Shown: positions 26,541 through 37,355 of the stretch, in pieces
Numbering within the stretch: the stretch's first letter is position 1
Layout of the letters: every line of letters starts with the position of its first letter
NCBI GenBank assembly: GCA_018343915.1
Contig: JABRWF010000004.1
Coordinates: 3,534,001-3,598,000 of the forward strand
Origin: Agroathelia rolfsii
Taxonomy: Eukaryota > Basidiomycota > Agaricomycetes > Amylocorticiales > Amylocorticiaceae
DNA length: 64,000 nucleotides
Direction of reading: 5' to 3'
Notes under the pieces: model-generated
What the model was told of the DNA's origin: nothing
The model's database searches: none
What the model saw: the letters and a program-made list of their open reading frames with translations, nothing else
Program-made: the position numbers and the translations under genes

Positions 26541-27521
26541 TTACTTAGGATAAATATAACTGAGAGGATCCGTATACGTTTCTATCTTCTCGGCCACTTC
26601 AAGCATCTCCTCTTTTGACATGCCCATGCGTCCTCGCCAATGAGCTGGACAAAGAGGAGCGTCTTCTGCAGGTAATGCCACAGAAGCTTCAGGACGCTGA
26701 ATAATGCTCTCTAAAACCCATCTTGCATGCTTCCCCTCGAGATTTCCCAACCTAAAGCAATCTATGAATTAATCGGCATAATGAACAAACCATGCTGCGC
26801 TTACCATTCGCCATGAGGGAATACCAAAAGGTTTGCGGCCCATCTACACACGGTTGACACATCAGAAACTCCATAGCTATGATAGGTGAATGAAAACATG
26901 CTTGTGGCCGCCAACATGCCCAACTTCGCCTATCGCAATATTTTTGAGGCGAGGATCCTCGGGAGATTCTTGCTTCATTTTCTCCAGCTCAGTCTCGAGG
27001 TGATGTATTAGGTCAGTCCCTTTGTCTCCACAACGGCAATCTCGCTGTCCGTGTGTGCAGACATACAGATGCACTGGTGTCGACGATGAGTCTTTTCTGG
27101 GCTGAGCCATATCCTGAGAAAGCCTGGACGCTATGTCGTCCAGGTTCTCTGACGATATTTGGAATGTACCCGTTTCTCCACCAAGGGCAGACCATGCAGA
27201 GGCGGTGTAAGAGCTCGGCTCAACATCATAGTTGAAGGACTTAGAGACTGGTGTATCTGAGTTGTTTTTTGTTCGAGGATAGCTGAAGTTGACGGTTGCG
27301 CTTGGGCCAAGACGAAGTTGGAGCTCCCGTTGAAGCTTCGAGGATAGGATTTTGGGGTATGTTGTGGGACTGGTGGGAGTGTGCAGTAGAACATACATGT
27401 CGTGGGCTTTGATACCGCCCGCTAAGGATGATGCTGGCCTAGTACCTTTTGCAGTGACATTCCCAATGGCAGTCCGAGTCGTGGATCCAAACGAGCGACG
27501 AACGATGGTTCTAAGCACCAT
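26541..27521 (-). CDS. Suc/Fer-like (sucrase/ferredoxin-like, AIM32-related) thioredoxin-fold Fe-S protein
   Basis: Minus-strand exons 27521-26902, 26843-26805, 26751-26541; 289 aa. The N terminus is basic and Ser/Thr-rich, consistent with a mitochondrial targeting sequence. The middle and C-terminal parts show CTHGQRDCRCGDKG, then GEVGHVGGHKWAANLLVFPHGEW, the cysteine and HxGGH pattern of the Suc/Fer-like family, which binds a [2Fe-2S] cluster in a thioredoxin-like fold. Yeast AIM32 is mitochondrial. The first intron (26901-26844) makes sense only as a GC-AG intron (AA|GCATGT): it creates the conserved GGHKWAAN; no GT donor keeps phase. The gene is convergent with the glycosidase and divergent from NOP4 across 294 bp. 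Confidence 0.87.
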
Positions 27522-27815
27522 GACTGAGTGGGTACAAGTGCAAAGGGTTTCAAATGCAATACAGCCGGCTGAGTGATTTAAGCCCTCCTTGATATATATG
27601 GGGTAGATTACAAGATGATGATGACTTGTTATACAGGCTGGCCATTTGCCGCAGTCAATCGCAGGCAGCGATCATCCGAGTCGCCTCGGGCTAAAAGTCC
27701 ATTGCGCCGCCGGAGAACCGCGTCATTTGCTCGCCGTTTGCTTCCGGTGGCTGTCCCATTCACAATTTCACCAACGCTCGCCTGTAAAATAAAATAAAAA
27801 AATACAGGCAACAAA
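27522..27815. promoter_or_regulatory. divergent promoter Suc/Fer-like / NOP4
   Basis: 294 bp separate opposing start codons; presumably contains both promoters. No clear TATA element seen. Confidence 0.45.
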
Positions 27816-30800
27816 ATGTCCTCTGCTCTGGGAAAACGCAAGGAAAGAGGCGAAAACAACGCTGAGATCCCTCATGGGTTAGTTTATTCTGACTACCGGG
27901 AATGCGGTCTGTATCTTGAAGTCTGGCAATAATACTAGATCAACGCTGTTTGTCTCCAATCTTCCCTACACCGCTACATCCGTCGACTTGCAGACACTCT
28001 TCTCCGATGTCGCACCCGTACGCTCAGCATTTGTGGTCACAGAGCATGGCACAGGCGTCTCAAAAGGCGTTGGATATGTGTCGTTTGCCATAAAAGAAGA
28101 TGCACAGTCTGCATTCGAGACTATCAGCAAAGATGGGCTTGCGCTTCAAGGACGGTCATTGAGAGTACAGTGGGCAGATAAAAAGGTACGTTGTGCTACT
28201 CTTTATATTATTAGACACTGACCAGGATGAATGGCATATAGCCCAAGGACAAGGATGAGTCTGTTAAGAAGGAATCAAAACCTCGACCCCCTCCACGCCC
28301 AACCAAACCGTTTGCAAAAGCTCCCAAAGATCCGGACGCTATCCGTACTATAGTCATATCTGGTCTCTCAGAATCTCTTGAATCGAAAGCTCTCTGGAAG
28401 AAGGTCAGGAAATATGCTGGCGCCGAAAAGATCGAATGGCCTGCGAAGAACAGTGATGGCTCAGAGGACAATTCCCGAGGTAGTTCCTGCTATAACTTAT
28501 GTGAAGCTATCCTAAAAGCATCATCTGTCATGTTAGCACTTGCTCTCTTCGACACCTCCGCGCATGCCCAGGATGCCGTTACAAAACTTCACGCACACGT
28601 CTTCAAAGGCTCCCTCCTCTCCGTCACACTCAAAAAGCGCCTCGACGACATGTCTAAAGTGAAAATATCCGACGCTTCCGCTAGCGGCGGTGCTGCTCCT
28701 TCTGCTGAACCTTTATCCAATAACAGCATCAGTGACACCAAGGCGGCAAGCACACGAACAATAGCGCCATCCCGTTCTTCTCGCTTGATCATCCGCAATC
28801 TGCCGTGGAACATCAGCGAACAGGATCTCCGCGCCATTTTCCTCCCACATGGACCAATACATTCTATACACATCCCCGAGGCCTCCCTAGTACACAGTCA
28901 AGCACAAGCAGAGGGAGAGGAAGAAAAAGACGCAAAGGCCAAAAGCAAGAAACGATCAAAGGGCTACGCGTTTGTGTGGATGCTGAGCAAATCAGACGCG
29001 GAGAAGGCGATCGAAAAGTGTAATGGGATGCTAGTCCGCCCCGGCATGGCGGAGGAGATGGTAAAAGATAAGCAAAAGAGGAAAAAGGAAAGGAGGGAAG
29101 AGGCGAAGCGCAAAAAGCAAGCTGCTGCTGCTACTACTACTTCTGAAATGCAGGAGGGCGAGGATGGGGACGAAGAAGTCAAGGATGAAGATCAGGAGAT
29201 GAAGGAGGATGGTGCGGGGAGGGTTATCGCTGTTGATTGGGCACTGAGCAAGCAAAAGTGGGAGGAAGAAAAGGCGAAGATGGCTGTTGATGGTGAGGAC
29301 GGTGAAGATATGGAGAATGGGAGCGAGGAGTCGGTGAAGGAAGAGGATGGAGAGGATCAGGATCAGGATCAGGATCAGGAAGGGGAAAGTGACGAAGAAG
29401 ACGAGAGTGACTCGCATATTGGCGTTCACGACAGCGTATACAATAACGACGTTGAGGAGGACGACAGGTCAGACGACGACGAAGAGCGTGTCAAGCCTCA
29501 ACTTCCACCGCCAGCAGCAGGCACGACGTTGTTCATACGCAACATTCCATTTGAGGCTACCGAAGTGGAGTTGCGAACACTGTTAGCATTCATATCTCTC
29601 ACTTCAACCTCGATCACACTGTGTTAATGGTTGTTCATCTAGGTTTCGATCATTCGGCCCTCTACGCTACGCCCGAATCACACTTGACCCCGAATCGGGT
29701 CGCTCACGAGGAACAGGCTTCGCCTGTTTCTGGAACATTGAGGACGCCGACAAAGCCATCCACCAAAGCGAGCTGCTCAAAGTGGAAACGACTGGATCCC
29801 TTGCTCCTACGGTGCGTATCTTACCCATTTGCCCTGATAATTCTTCGTTAAAACAACTATACATTTTTAGCCCAAGAAGAATCCGTTCTCGCTTCCCACG
29901 CTGTTGACTCCGGATCCCAGCTCTTCACTCGCGCAAAGTCTCGTGCTCCACGGGCGGACGCTCGATGTCGTGCGCGCCGTCACGCGGGACGAGGCAGGGC
30001 GTCTCAAGGAGGAAGGCGAACGTAGGCGAGAAAAGAGCGATAAGCGGAATTTGTACCTACTCCGGGAAGGAGGTACGCATGACTGTTCTGTGTTTTTGTT
30101 GTATCGTCTCCTTACTAACCCCTCCTTTTTCCCCTTCTTTTCTAACTTTGCCCTCCAGTCATCCTTCCAAATTCTCCGGCTGCGTCAACCATCAGCACGA
30201 GCGACCTCGAGAAACGCACGTCATCATTCAACGCGCGCCGCCAGTTGCTGCGCACGAACCCGAGCTTGTACGTGAGCCGAACGCGCTTGAGCGTACGCCA
30301 GATCCCAGTGTGGGTCACGGAGCGGATGATGAAGCGGCTTGCGCTGTGGGCTGTCAAGAGCTTTGAGAGGGAAGTTAAGGAAGGGAAGCGTACGGCGCTC
30401 AGTGAGGATGAACTGCGGGAGGTGGATGAGGAGAAGGGGGAGGGGGAGGCTGAAGGGATTAAGCAAGAGGACGATGCCAAAGAAGAGGAGGGGAGTGATG
30501 AGGAGGGTGGTGGAGAGCATGATGGGGACGATGTAAAGGCTAAGAAACGGTCCCATTATTTTAGAGGAAAGGGCAAGAGCCGCGTCAAACAGACGAAGCT
30601 CATCCTCGAGCCTGCGCGTGTGGATCCACTCACGGGGAAAGGTCGCAGTAGAGGATACGGCTTTGTGGAGATGCACACCCACGCCGATGCGCTGCGTGTC
30701 CTACGCTGGACGAATAACAACCCAGACGTTCTGGCGCTGTTCGAGCGGTGGTGGAAGGACGAGATTAAGGATTTAATTCGGATGGAGAAAGATAAACATA

Positions 30801-31261
30801 AAGGGAAGAAGCAAGAAGGGGCGTCAGAAGATAGCAATGCTACGAGGCTGAAGCGGTTAGAGGATGAGCTGGAGAGGGCTGAAAAGGGGGAGGGTAAGAA
30901 AGCGACGGGCAAGGGAAGTCTGATCGTGGAGTTCTCTATTGAGAATATTCAAGTCGTCAGAAGACGCGCGGCTCAGGTATGGCATTTTATATATCTCAGC
31001 TACTGTTAAATTGACATGGCGATATAGGGCAAAGACGGAAAACCTCACGATAAACATCATCCACATAAAAAGGCTGAACATGAGCCTACCCTCGCCGATG
31101 AAAAGGAGAAAGAGCCAACAAAGAAAAAGCGACGTCTTGCAGACAAAAACTCTCCATCCGATGAGATCAAACCGGCGAAAAGCGAGCAGAACAAGCTCGG
31201 TTCTCTTATAGGGCGCAAGAGAAAGGAGCGTCAATCCAAAAGTATCAAGGCACGATCATGA
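27816..31261 (+). CDS. nucleolar RNA-binding protein Nop4/RBM28-like (four RRM-type domains)
   Basis: Exons: 27816-27877, 27939-28185, 28242-28479, 28537-29581, 29643-29811, 29871-30072, 30159-30976, 31028-31261; 1,004 aa with consistent phases. RRM1 begins at residue ~21 (RNP2 LFVSNLPY, RNP1 GVGYVSFA). A second, weaker RRM follows (TIVISGLSE). RRM3 has LIIRNLPW and KGYAFVWM with a lysine-rich insert; RRM4 has TLFIRNIPFEA and GTGFACFW. Later come RLSVRQIPVWVTERMMKRLA and a degenerate last RRM with GRSRGYGFVEM, then a basic tail. This order matches Nop4p/RBM28, a nucleolar factor needed for 27S pre-rRNA processing and 60S assembly. Long Lys/Glu/Asp-rich spacers are typical of nucleolar proteins. 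The second Nop4-type gene in ribosome assembly terms is Notchless in the same window, not adjacent. Confidence 0.88.
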
Positions 31262-31808
31262 GCATTATGCTGCCAATGCGCATGACGTTTTCTTCTAGGA
31301 GTTTCTAGCTCATGTTTTCCGAATGTATGTTACTGACTTATGTTGATTTCTTTACGTTCCGGAAGATGTTGTAACAAACGATGAATCAGCCCGGTAATCA
31401 ATGAATTGTATCAATCCTCGAACGATCCGTATATGATAAGTTTCTGACGCTGGTCCCTAGCTTGCAATCATGAGTGCATGTTCCTAGCCCGAATGCGTGA
31501 CTATAAACATAGATCTAGCTGTCTTTCACTCAATATTCTTCACACCTGCCCCCTGGCCTCAGGCACGGATATTTGATAATCCGAACATTCCGTATGTCCA
31601 ATTGCGAATATCAATTGAACAAAAACTTAACTAGGGCGGCCTAGAGAAATGAATTGTTTTTTGATCAACAGTTATAAATGACGGCTCGTGATGTGCATGC
31701 CTAGATCCTAGTCGGTTCCTTGCCCTTTATATAATTTGCTCATATATAAAAGGCGGCCTTTAAGACGACGCCAGTCTACTCGAAGAGGCTCAGTCGTCTG
31801 TGCCAATC
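31262..31808 (+). promoter_or_regulatory. intergenic region with TATA box before the small secreted protein
   Basis: 547 bp. A TATATAAA at 31743-31750 sits about 59 nt before the ATG at 31809, a good core promoter. The rest holds the 3' flank of NOP4 and no supported gene. Confidence 0.55.
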
Positions 31809-32617
31809 ATGCGCTTTAATACGCTTTCAAGTGCGCTCCTGTTCTCCTTGAGCCTTGGTTCCCTGGGACAAGCCATATCGCTCCCACGATCCCCTTTAGC
31901 CAATACCCCAACTCTCGTCAATCTCAGAATCGAGGGTGCGAATCATACGATTTACGAAGCACCTATCCTGACTAGTGGGCATAACGTCACCACACCGTCG
32001 GGAGGCACACATGAATGTGATGGCCTTAATTATAATGCAAATCCTAGTCCTGGTCCGACGTGCACGAGTGCGTTGAGTGATGCGGCCCAGCTGGCCAACT
32101 TTACGTTTGATGGGTGAGATTTTGCATAGTATATGCGCAATTGTTCAGTTAATTACGCTGTCTTGTCAGAACATGGTACACGCAATACGATGATTTCTTC
32201 ATCACGCGTATCGCGTCGTCCGCAGAGACGAGTACCGAATTCTGGGGGATCCTCGATGGGCCTTCCCACAGCAACTTGTCTTTTACTCCCGTGGGCGGGT
32301 GTCAGGCCGAAGTCCAAGCGGGAAACTACGTTCTCTGGGCCTACGACGCATTTGACAAGTCTTATTTCCTCGCGCTCACGTATTCGGGCCCCAAGGTCGT
32401 GAGTGTTGGACAGACAGCGAATTTCACGGTGACGGATGCTACATCGGGTGTCGTCGTCCCTAACGCTACTGTAACTGTTTTGGGTACAGGAGAGGAGGCA
32501 CTAACGAATAGCCAGGGAGTTGCAAGTATCACGTTTGAGAAGTCAGGAGCTAAGGTTTTGAAGGCGACCCGAGACGATTCATTAAGGTCGAATGCACAAG
32601 TATTGGTCGTTGTATAA
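31809..32617 (+). CDS. small secreted protein, DUF4430/transcobalamin-like fold suspected
   Basis: Exons 31809-32113 and 32170-32617; 250 aa. Starts with a clear signal peptide (SALLFSLSLGSLGQA). The mature part begins VNLRIEGANHTIYEAPI, carries the cysteines HECDG and PTCTS, then TWYTQYDDFFITRI, FWGILDG, and GGCQAEV...YVLWAYDAF, followed by a C-terminal Ig-like or bacterial-Ig-like module (VGQTANFTVTD...VTVLGTG...TNSQGVASITF). The first part recalls DUF4430 proteins of basidiomycetes; the second resembles a carboxypeptidase-regulatory/Ig-like beta domain. Several N-glycosylation sequons. Function unknown; possible surface or ligand-binding protein. Confidence 0.75.
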
Positions 32618-33949
32618 AATATAGTATCATTGAAGGGGATTCTGATACATTCCTTGACCGTATTGGCATGTGAATGTAATGGAACTCATCTCCATATAGT
32701 ATCTGCAAAATCATATACGATGTACTTGTACATGTATCAAAATGAGTCTTGCAACACATTCGTGCCTGAGCCTTACTGGTCCTCCCACTGACATGTGAGT
32801 TTCTTGAAGAGACGAGCAAAGACAGACAATAGCCATTGATAGAAATGCCCATCTCTCCTACTTCTCAACTACTTACACCGTAGTTTGTCTTCAGTACATG
32901 ATGCGGTATCCAAACGTAATTATAAAAATAAAATAAAACACTCTCACGTGCTCTGCGTTAATCATCGAGAGCACACCTAAAGCCTCTAACTCCTCCATAC
33001 TTATTTCCAGTAATACATGGGACGTTAAGTAAATCAAGCTCAGTATGTAGTAGCGATGATGAATAAAAAAATCATGACTATGATAAAGGAGCAGAGACCT
33101 AAGCAATCCGTGGGCGTCTAATGCAAGGATATCAGTTGGTATATGCCAGTTCGTTGTAAATTCAGGAGACAGAAAGCATCCACTTGAAAAATTCAGAGAA
33201 CGTAGGTTTATCATAAATATCGCAATTATGAGTCCGTCGCAGAGCATCCATAGTATGGTCGGACGCAGGATTGAACGGCCACCGGGGAACTGGACGCCGT
33301 GCGTCCATGGTACACACCCGTAGCATCCAAGAGATATGGCTAAAGTTAACCGGTTTCATTGCAAAGCCGTATTGGGATACATTCTTAGTAGCCTGAGAGA
33401 ACAGATAAATAAGGAAGTTAACAAGCACTAAGCGCTAAGCACGGATCTCTACGACACTAGATTCGGATCTCCATACGACCAAACAACGAATCAATCATTA
33501 TGGTGTTACTGTCGTTGTTGTCTTTGATGGTGGTTGTAATTTATTGACCATCATGATGGGAAAAAAGATCTAGTGGACTGTTCATTTGTCCGTATCTGAC
33601 TGGACATGGTGGTGTATGTTGAAGATACACGTACATGCGAATATTTACCTACGGAGATGAAGTGGATGACTTAGCCGAGGTTTCCGTCCAGTCGCAATTC
33701 CGAGTCCCAGTGACTTCCAGCTGCTGTTCTGTCTTATCGGGTTGGGATGCAAACGTCGTCGATCTTGAATTATACGGTGTATGAATATATCGACAAATGA
33801 TGAACCTATGACCGCCACGAGTCATACACGTATCCCGCAGCATGGAATAAACACTATAAATCACCCTGGGGAACCACTACCACCGCTTTACACAGTAACA
33901 GCGCTCCAGCTTTACGAGATAGTATAATACATTCACCACAATCAAAGAA
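32618..33949. other. 1.3 kb intergenic, no supported gene
   Basis: Between the secreted protein gene and the PARG gene. Minus-strand open frames at 32891-33247 and 33162-33428 overlap each other and show no family motif. AT-rich; includes the promoter of the PARG gene. Confidence 0.45.
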
Positions 33950-35150
33950 ATGCCTCTCACACTCGGACAACGAAGAAAAATCGCAAACGACACTGTCAGC
34001 CGCTCCGCATCCATCGTCTCCGACACCCCCGGCGCGTCGAGCTCTTCCACGTTCGTCTCCCTACAAGATCTTGCACCTCTCGATGCTGCCCAGTCCCCTG
34101 GGTATGGAGAGACCGCTGTGGAGATCATGAATGCGGATGCATTTACAGCCGCTAGGTCGATCGCCGCGCGAGAAGGGAAAGCAGATGTACAGGGCCAGAT
34201 TGCCGTGCTCAACCTAGCGAGTGATGAGATACCCGGTGGGGGATGGATTTACAGTCTGAGTAAGACACAGGTAGGTGACAACTTGAAATGATTTTTTTTC
34301 TAAAAAAAATCTATGCACCGTCTCTTACATCTTCACTATTCTTGGAAATCTAATCGTACCCCGAATTGTGAATGATGCTAATGATGATGGTGTCTATTGT
34401 TTGTTAGGAAGAAGCTCTGTGCTACTCATCCACCCTATACGAGACCCTCAAGCCATCGTACTACCCCTGGCCCAACATCGGTCCCAGCTCGCGAGCGGGC
34501 ATCTACTCGCCCGGCGTGGTTGTGTTCAAGGACGATCTCGATCACGACTGTGCCGAGCTAGTAGTTGACGATCGCCTTGTCGTGTCCGTCATCACCGTCG
34601 CCGCGCCTCGCTATCCCGATCTTACCAGGACAGTTTCGGGAGAAGTGACGTTTCAGGACACGAGTGTGCTTGATGATTTGAGGGGTAAGATCAGGCTAGT
34701 GTATCGTATGGCGGGCCATCATGGACAGCAGTATCTTGTGCTGGGTAAGATAACATTTCCTCTTATGTGACATCATTATCCTTTTCTTTTTTTCTCCCTT
34801 CCTATCAAAACAAAAAAGATGATCTGTCTGCGATGGTGTGTAGGACACTATGGATAGCTTTTTTTTTTTGTCTTAGTCTGCCCAGCTGTGGAACTTTTTT
34901 CTTTGGCAATGTGTGCTTAACAATTTTTTTTTCTTCGGGGCCGACGACAGGTGCCATGGGATGCGGTGCATACCTCTGTCCGCCGGAGCTCGTTGCCCGT
35001 GAGATGAAGACGATCCTACTCGATCTCGAGTTCAAGGGCTGGTTCAAGCGCGTCGTATTCGCCATCTATAGCACTCCGTCCAATGGGGGAAATAATTTTG
35101 CTGTCTTTGAACAAGTGTTCAAAGACGTCAAGTTGAATGCGAGCGCGTAG
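33950..35150 (+). CDS. microbial-type poly(ADP-ribose) glycohydrolase (TIGR02452/DUF2263 family)
   Basis: Exons 33950-34270, 34408-34744, 34951-35150; 285 aa. The core reads VLNLASDEIPGGGW, then a GGG-x8-QEE catalytic signature completed across the first intron (GGG ... TQ|EEALC). Further family motifs: GIYSPGVVVFKDD, VSVITVAAPRYPDL, KIRLVYRMAGHHGQQYLVLGAMGCGAYLCPP, VAREMKTILLDLEFKGWF and RVVFAIY. The fold is a macrodomain variant; the two glutamates after GGG are the expected catalytic and binding residues. It should remove ADP-ribose chains from proteins. N-terminal ~70 residues are Ser-rich and probably flexible. No truncation. The second and third introns are unusually long (137 and 206 nt) and the latter is T-rich. 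Confidence 0.9.
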
Positions 35151-35568
35151 TGAAAAGCAATGAAAAAAAACCATGAATGGGTAATGGGATGAATGGTAAT
35201 AAGTTAGTAGTAGTAGGAGTGTTACATGACAAAGGGGAGCAGGTGTAAGTATGAATCAATGTCTATCGATACAAACATAACTTGAAAGAAGAAAAGGTTA
35301 AATAAATAAACAAACACAAAAATCAGCTATCGCCCTTTCCCCCTTCGTCTTCTCGCTGGCGAGCGAAATGATGGAAACGAAACGAAACAAACATGCCAAA
35401 TGTAACGAAAGAAGAATAGATCAACGAAAGGGTGGTGATGTAGGTTGGCCCCGCTGTCCTCGTCATAATAACCATAATTATGGTATCGCCCAATCCGGTT
35501 CCTTCGGTTATCGTGCGAAACGTGAACATCCCCTCTCTCCGGTGCTCAATGGGATGGACGAGGGTGAT
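35151..35568. other. intergenic between convergent genes
   Basis: 418 bp holding two 3' flanks; no gene seen. Confidence 0.5.
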
Positions 35569-36085
35569 TTATGGTGATCCCGAGAACGACTGCCGCGACA
35601 TCCCCACGGCACGCCAGTAATCGGGCTGCTTTGCGCGCAGACCGTTGAGCATGTCGAAGATGAGCTTGCGGACCTGGGGCTCAAAGGCATCGTACACGCG
35701 CGGCGAAGGGTTTTCACCCAAGCATTCCTCGAGCACCTGGCGCAGGTCGTTGGGTATGTGATGTAGGTCCCTGTGTGTGCATGAATGTATGAGTAAGGAG
35801 TAGGGGACGTCGAGGATGTCAGTGAAGGGTGGATGGCAGCTTACCGTGTGTCGATGTTGCATTCGCTGAAGGCGTCGACGGTCGCGTTGAATTGAGTGCC
35901 GAAGCGCACGTAGACGTCGCTGACAACGGTCTCTGTGGCGCGATTTCGAGACCATTCCTTGAGGACGGCCTGCAGATCCTTGGTTGTGTCTAGGAGTTGT
36001 TGAATGCAGACGGGGATGTTGCTCTGTCAGATGGGAGTCAGTGTACGAGTAATGGGGAACCTGGGCGATGACATACGTAGGCCAT
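35569..36085 (-). CDS. small stand-alone protein resembling the Bud6/AIP3 N-terminal domain
   Basis: Minus-strand exons 36085-36077 (9 nt), 36023-35845, 35770-35569; 390 nt, 129 aa. The protein reads as an all-helical domain: CIQQLLDTTKDLQAVLKEW, then VVSDVYVRFGTQFNATVDAF, IPNDLRQVLEECLGENPSP and RKLIFDMLNGLRAKQ. From memory this matches the N-terminal helical domain of Bud6/AIP3 (polarisome, actin-nucleation cofactor), including the VSDVYVRLG-type motif and the D(L/I)R..LEECL segment. Full Bud6 is several hundred residues longer; here nothing of its coiled-coil core follows and the stop is followed by a normal 3' flank convergent with PARG. It may be a stand-alone paralog, or a fungal lineage-specific split. 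Assignment is by motif memory only. Confidence 0.6.
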
Positions 36086-37355
36086 GGCGTACAGGGGGAA
36101 ATATCAAATGATCAAGAGCAAGAGAGAGGAGTAAAGCTGGTAGGATGTGGAATGCAGAGGGGATGAGGAGGAGGAGGAGGAGGAGGAGGAGGAGGAGATG
36201 GTTTATATGTGCAAAGGACAGCCTGGCGGGATCGTCGTGACGTCGATGGACATGAGCAATATAGGTTTTAGCTGCCTCTCTCTCCTACACACAGACACCC
36301 ACCAACGGCTAAATCGCAGATTGGGAATCGTAAGCGACAAAAAAACACACAGCGGCACAGCTCCTGCGGCAAGCCAGATGGAGGATGCTTGTGCACATCT
36401 GATCAGGGCAAGGAAATCTTGTGTGCGTGTGTCGTATGCGAGATGTGATGATAATTGCTGTGTATGCGGTCAGCCCACTCGAGCGGCATACCCACTACGA
36501 CGACAACGGCGACGGCGACGAAGAGAACTGCCTAATGGCCCATCATGGCTGTACATACCGTATACATGATACCCAACCGAGATCCAGCATCAGCACCTCC
36601 CACCACCACCATCATCACCATCATCATGTTCCTCATCATCCATCACCCAATACCCCCCCCCCCTTTCTTCTCCCTCCATCTGTTCTTTTTGTTGTCTCCT
36701 GCTGTGCCTCGCCGAATCGGCGGCCATTGCCACTGGGAACCCAGCTACGAGCAGAGCAGTTCTTGTATTCATTTTTTTCTTTCTTGTTCCCTTGTCCATC
36801 TCTTTCTCTGTGTTTCGCCAATATAACTGTTTGGGCCAAGCATATACATGGATACTCAAATCTAAACTTGCTTCAGAAACACTTTCCGCTATTAATTGCT
36901 CTCATTATCGTCGTCATGATTACTTTGTTTTGTTGCACACAGTTACACCCCTGTGGAACTAACTATTATTCAACATGTGTATTCTGTTTCCTGCCCTCGC
37001 ATACTGTTGCTGCTCTGGGTTCCTTCAACTATAATGTAGCACGGCCGCATGAAAATTATTCTTCGAGCGGCCCGCCAGAAGAGAGTAATATATGCGCGCA
37101 ACATGCATGTTCATGCGTTGATTACGTCTACATACAAACTATGCTAATAACACTATGCAACCGCTATTTCTCGCTTCGCTGAACTTATCAATACTTGTAA
37201 AGTTCGGCGTATATGCACATATGCTCATTCTTTGGCCGGTTAGATCACTATCCATGATGCCTCGTAGCATGTCCGGGGGTATGTGCACACGTATCCGATC
37301 ATTCTCATTATGAAAAAAGATAGTGTAACAAAGTTTGTTCAACATGCGTTCTGCC
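36086..37355. other. 1.3 kb intergenic with low-complexity tracts
   Basis: Promoter of the Bud6-like gene on one side, 3' flank of the unknown gene on the other. Contains a GAG microsatellite, a CAC/CAT-rich stretch at about 36598-36645 and an 11-nt C run at 36653-36663. A 253-codon open frame at 36421-37182 is built from these repeats and is not believable as a gene. Confidence 0.55.
36165..36197. repeat. GAG trinucleotide microsatellite
   Basis: About eleven perfect GAG/GGA units just upstream of the Bud6-like gene's start codon (on its opposite strand, CTC). Non-coding. Confidence 0.9.

Noticed and set aside
32880..33010. Weak antisense similarity to the first PARG exon about 1 kb downstream
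   Set aside because: About 60 bp with roughly half identity; stops in the sense frame and no further extension; too short to claim a relic.
36421..37182. Long open frame of 253 codons with poly-His stretch
   Set aside because: Built from CAC/CAT and C-run microsatellites; no domain and no splice logic.
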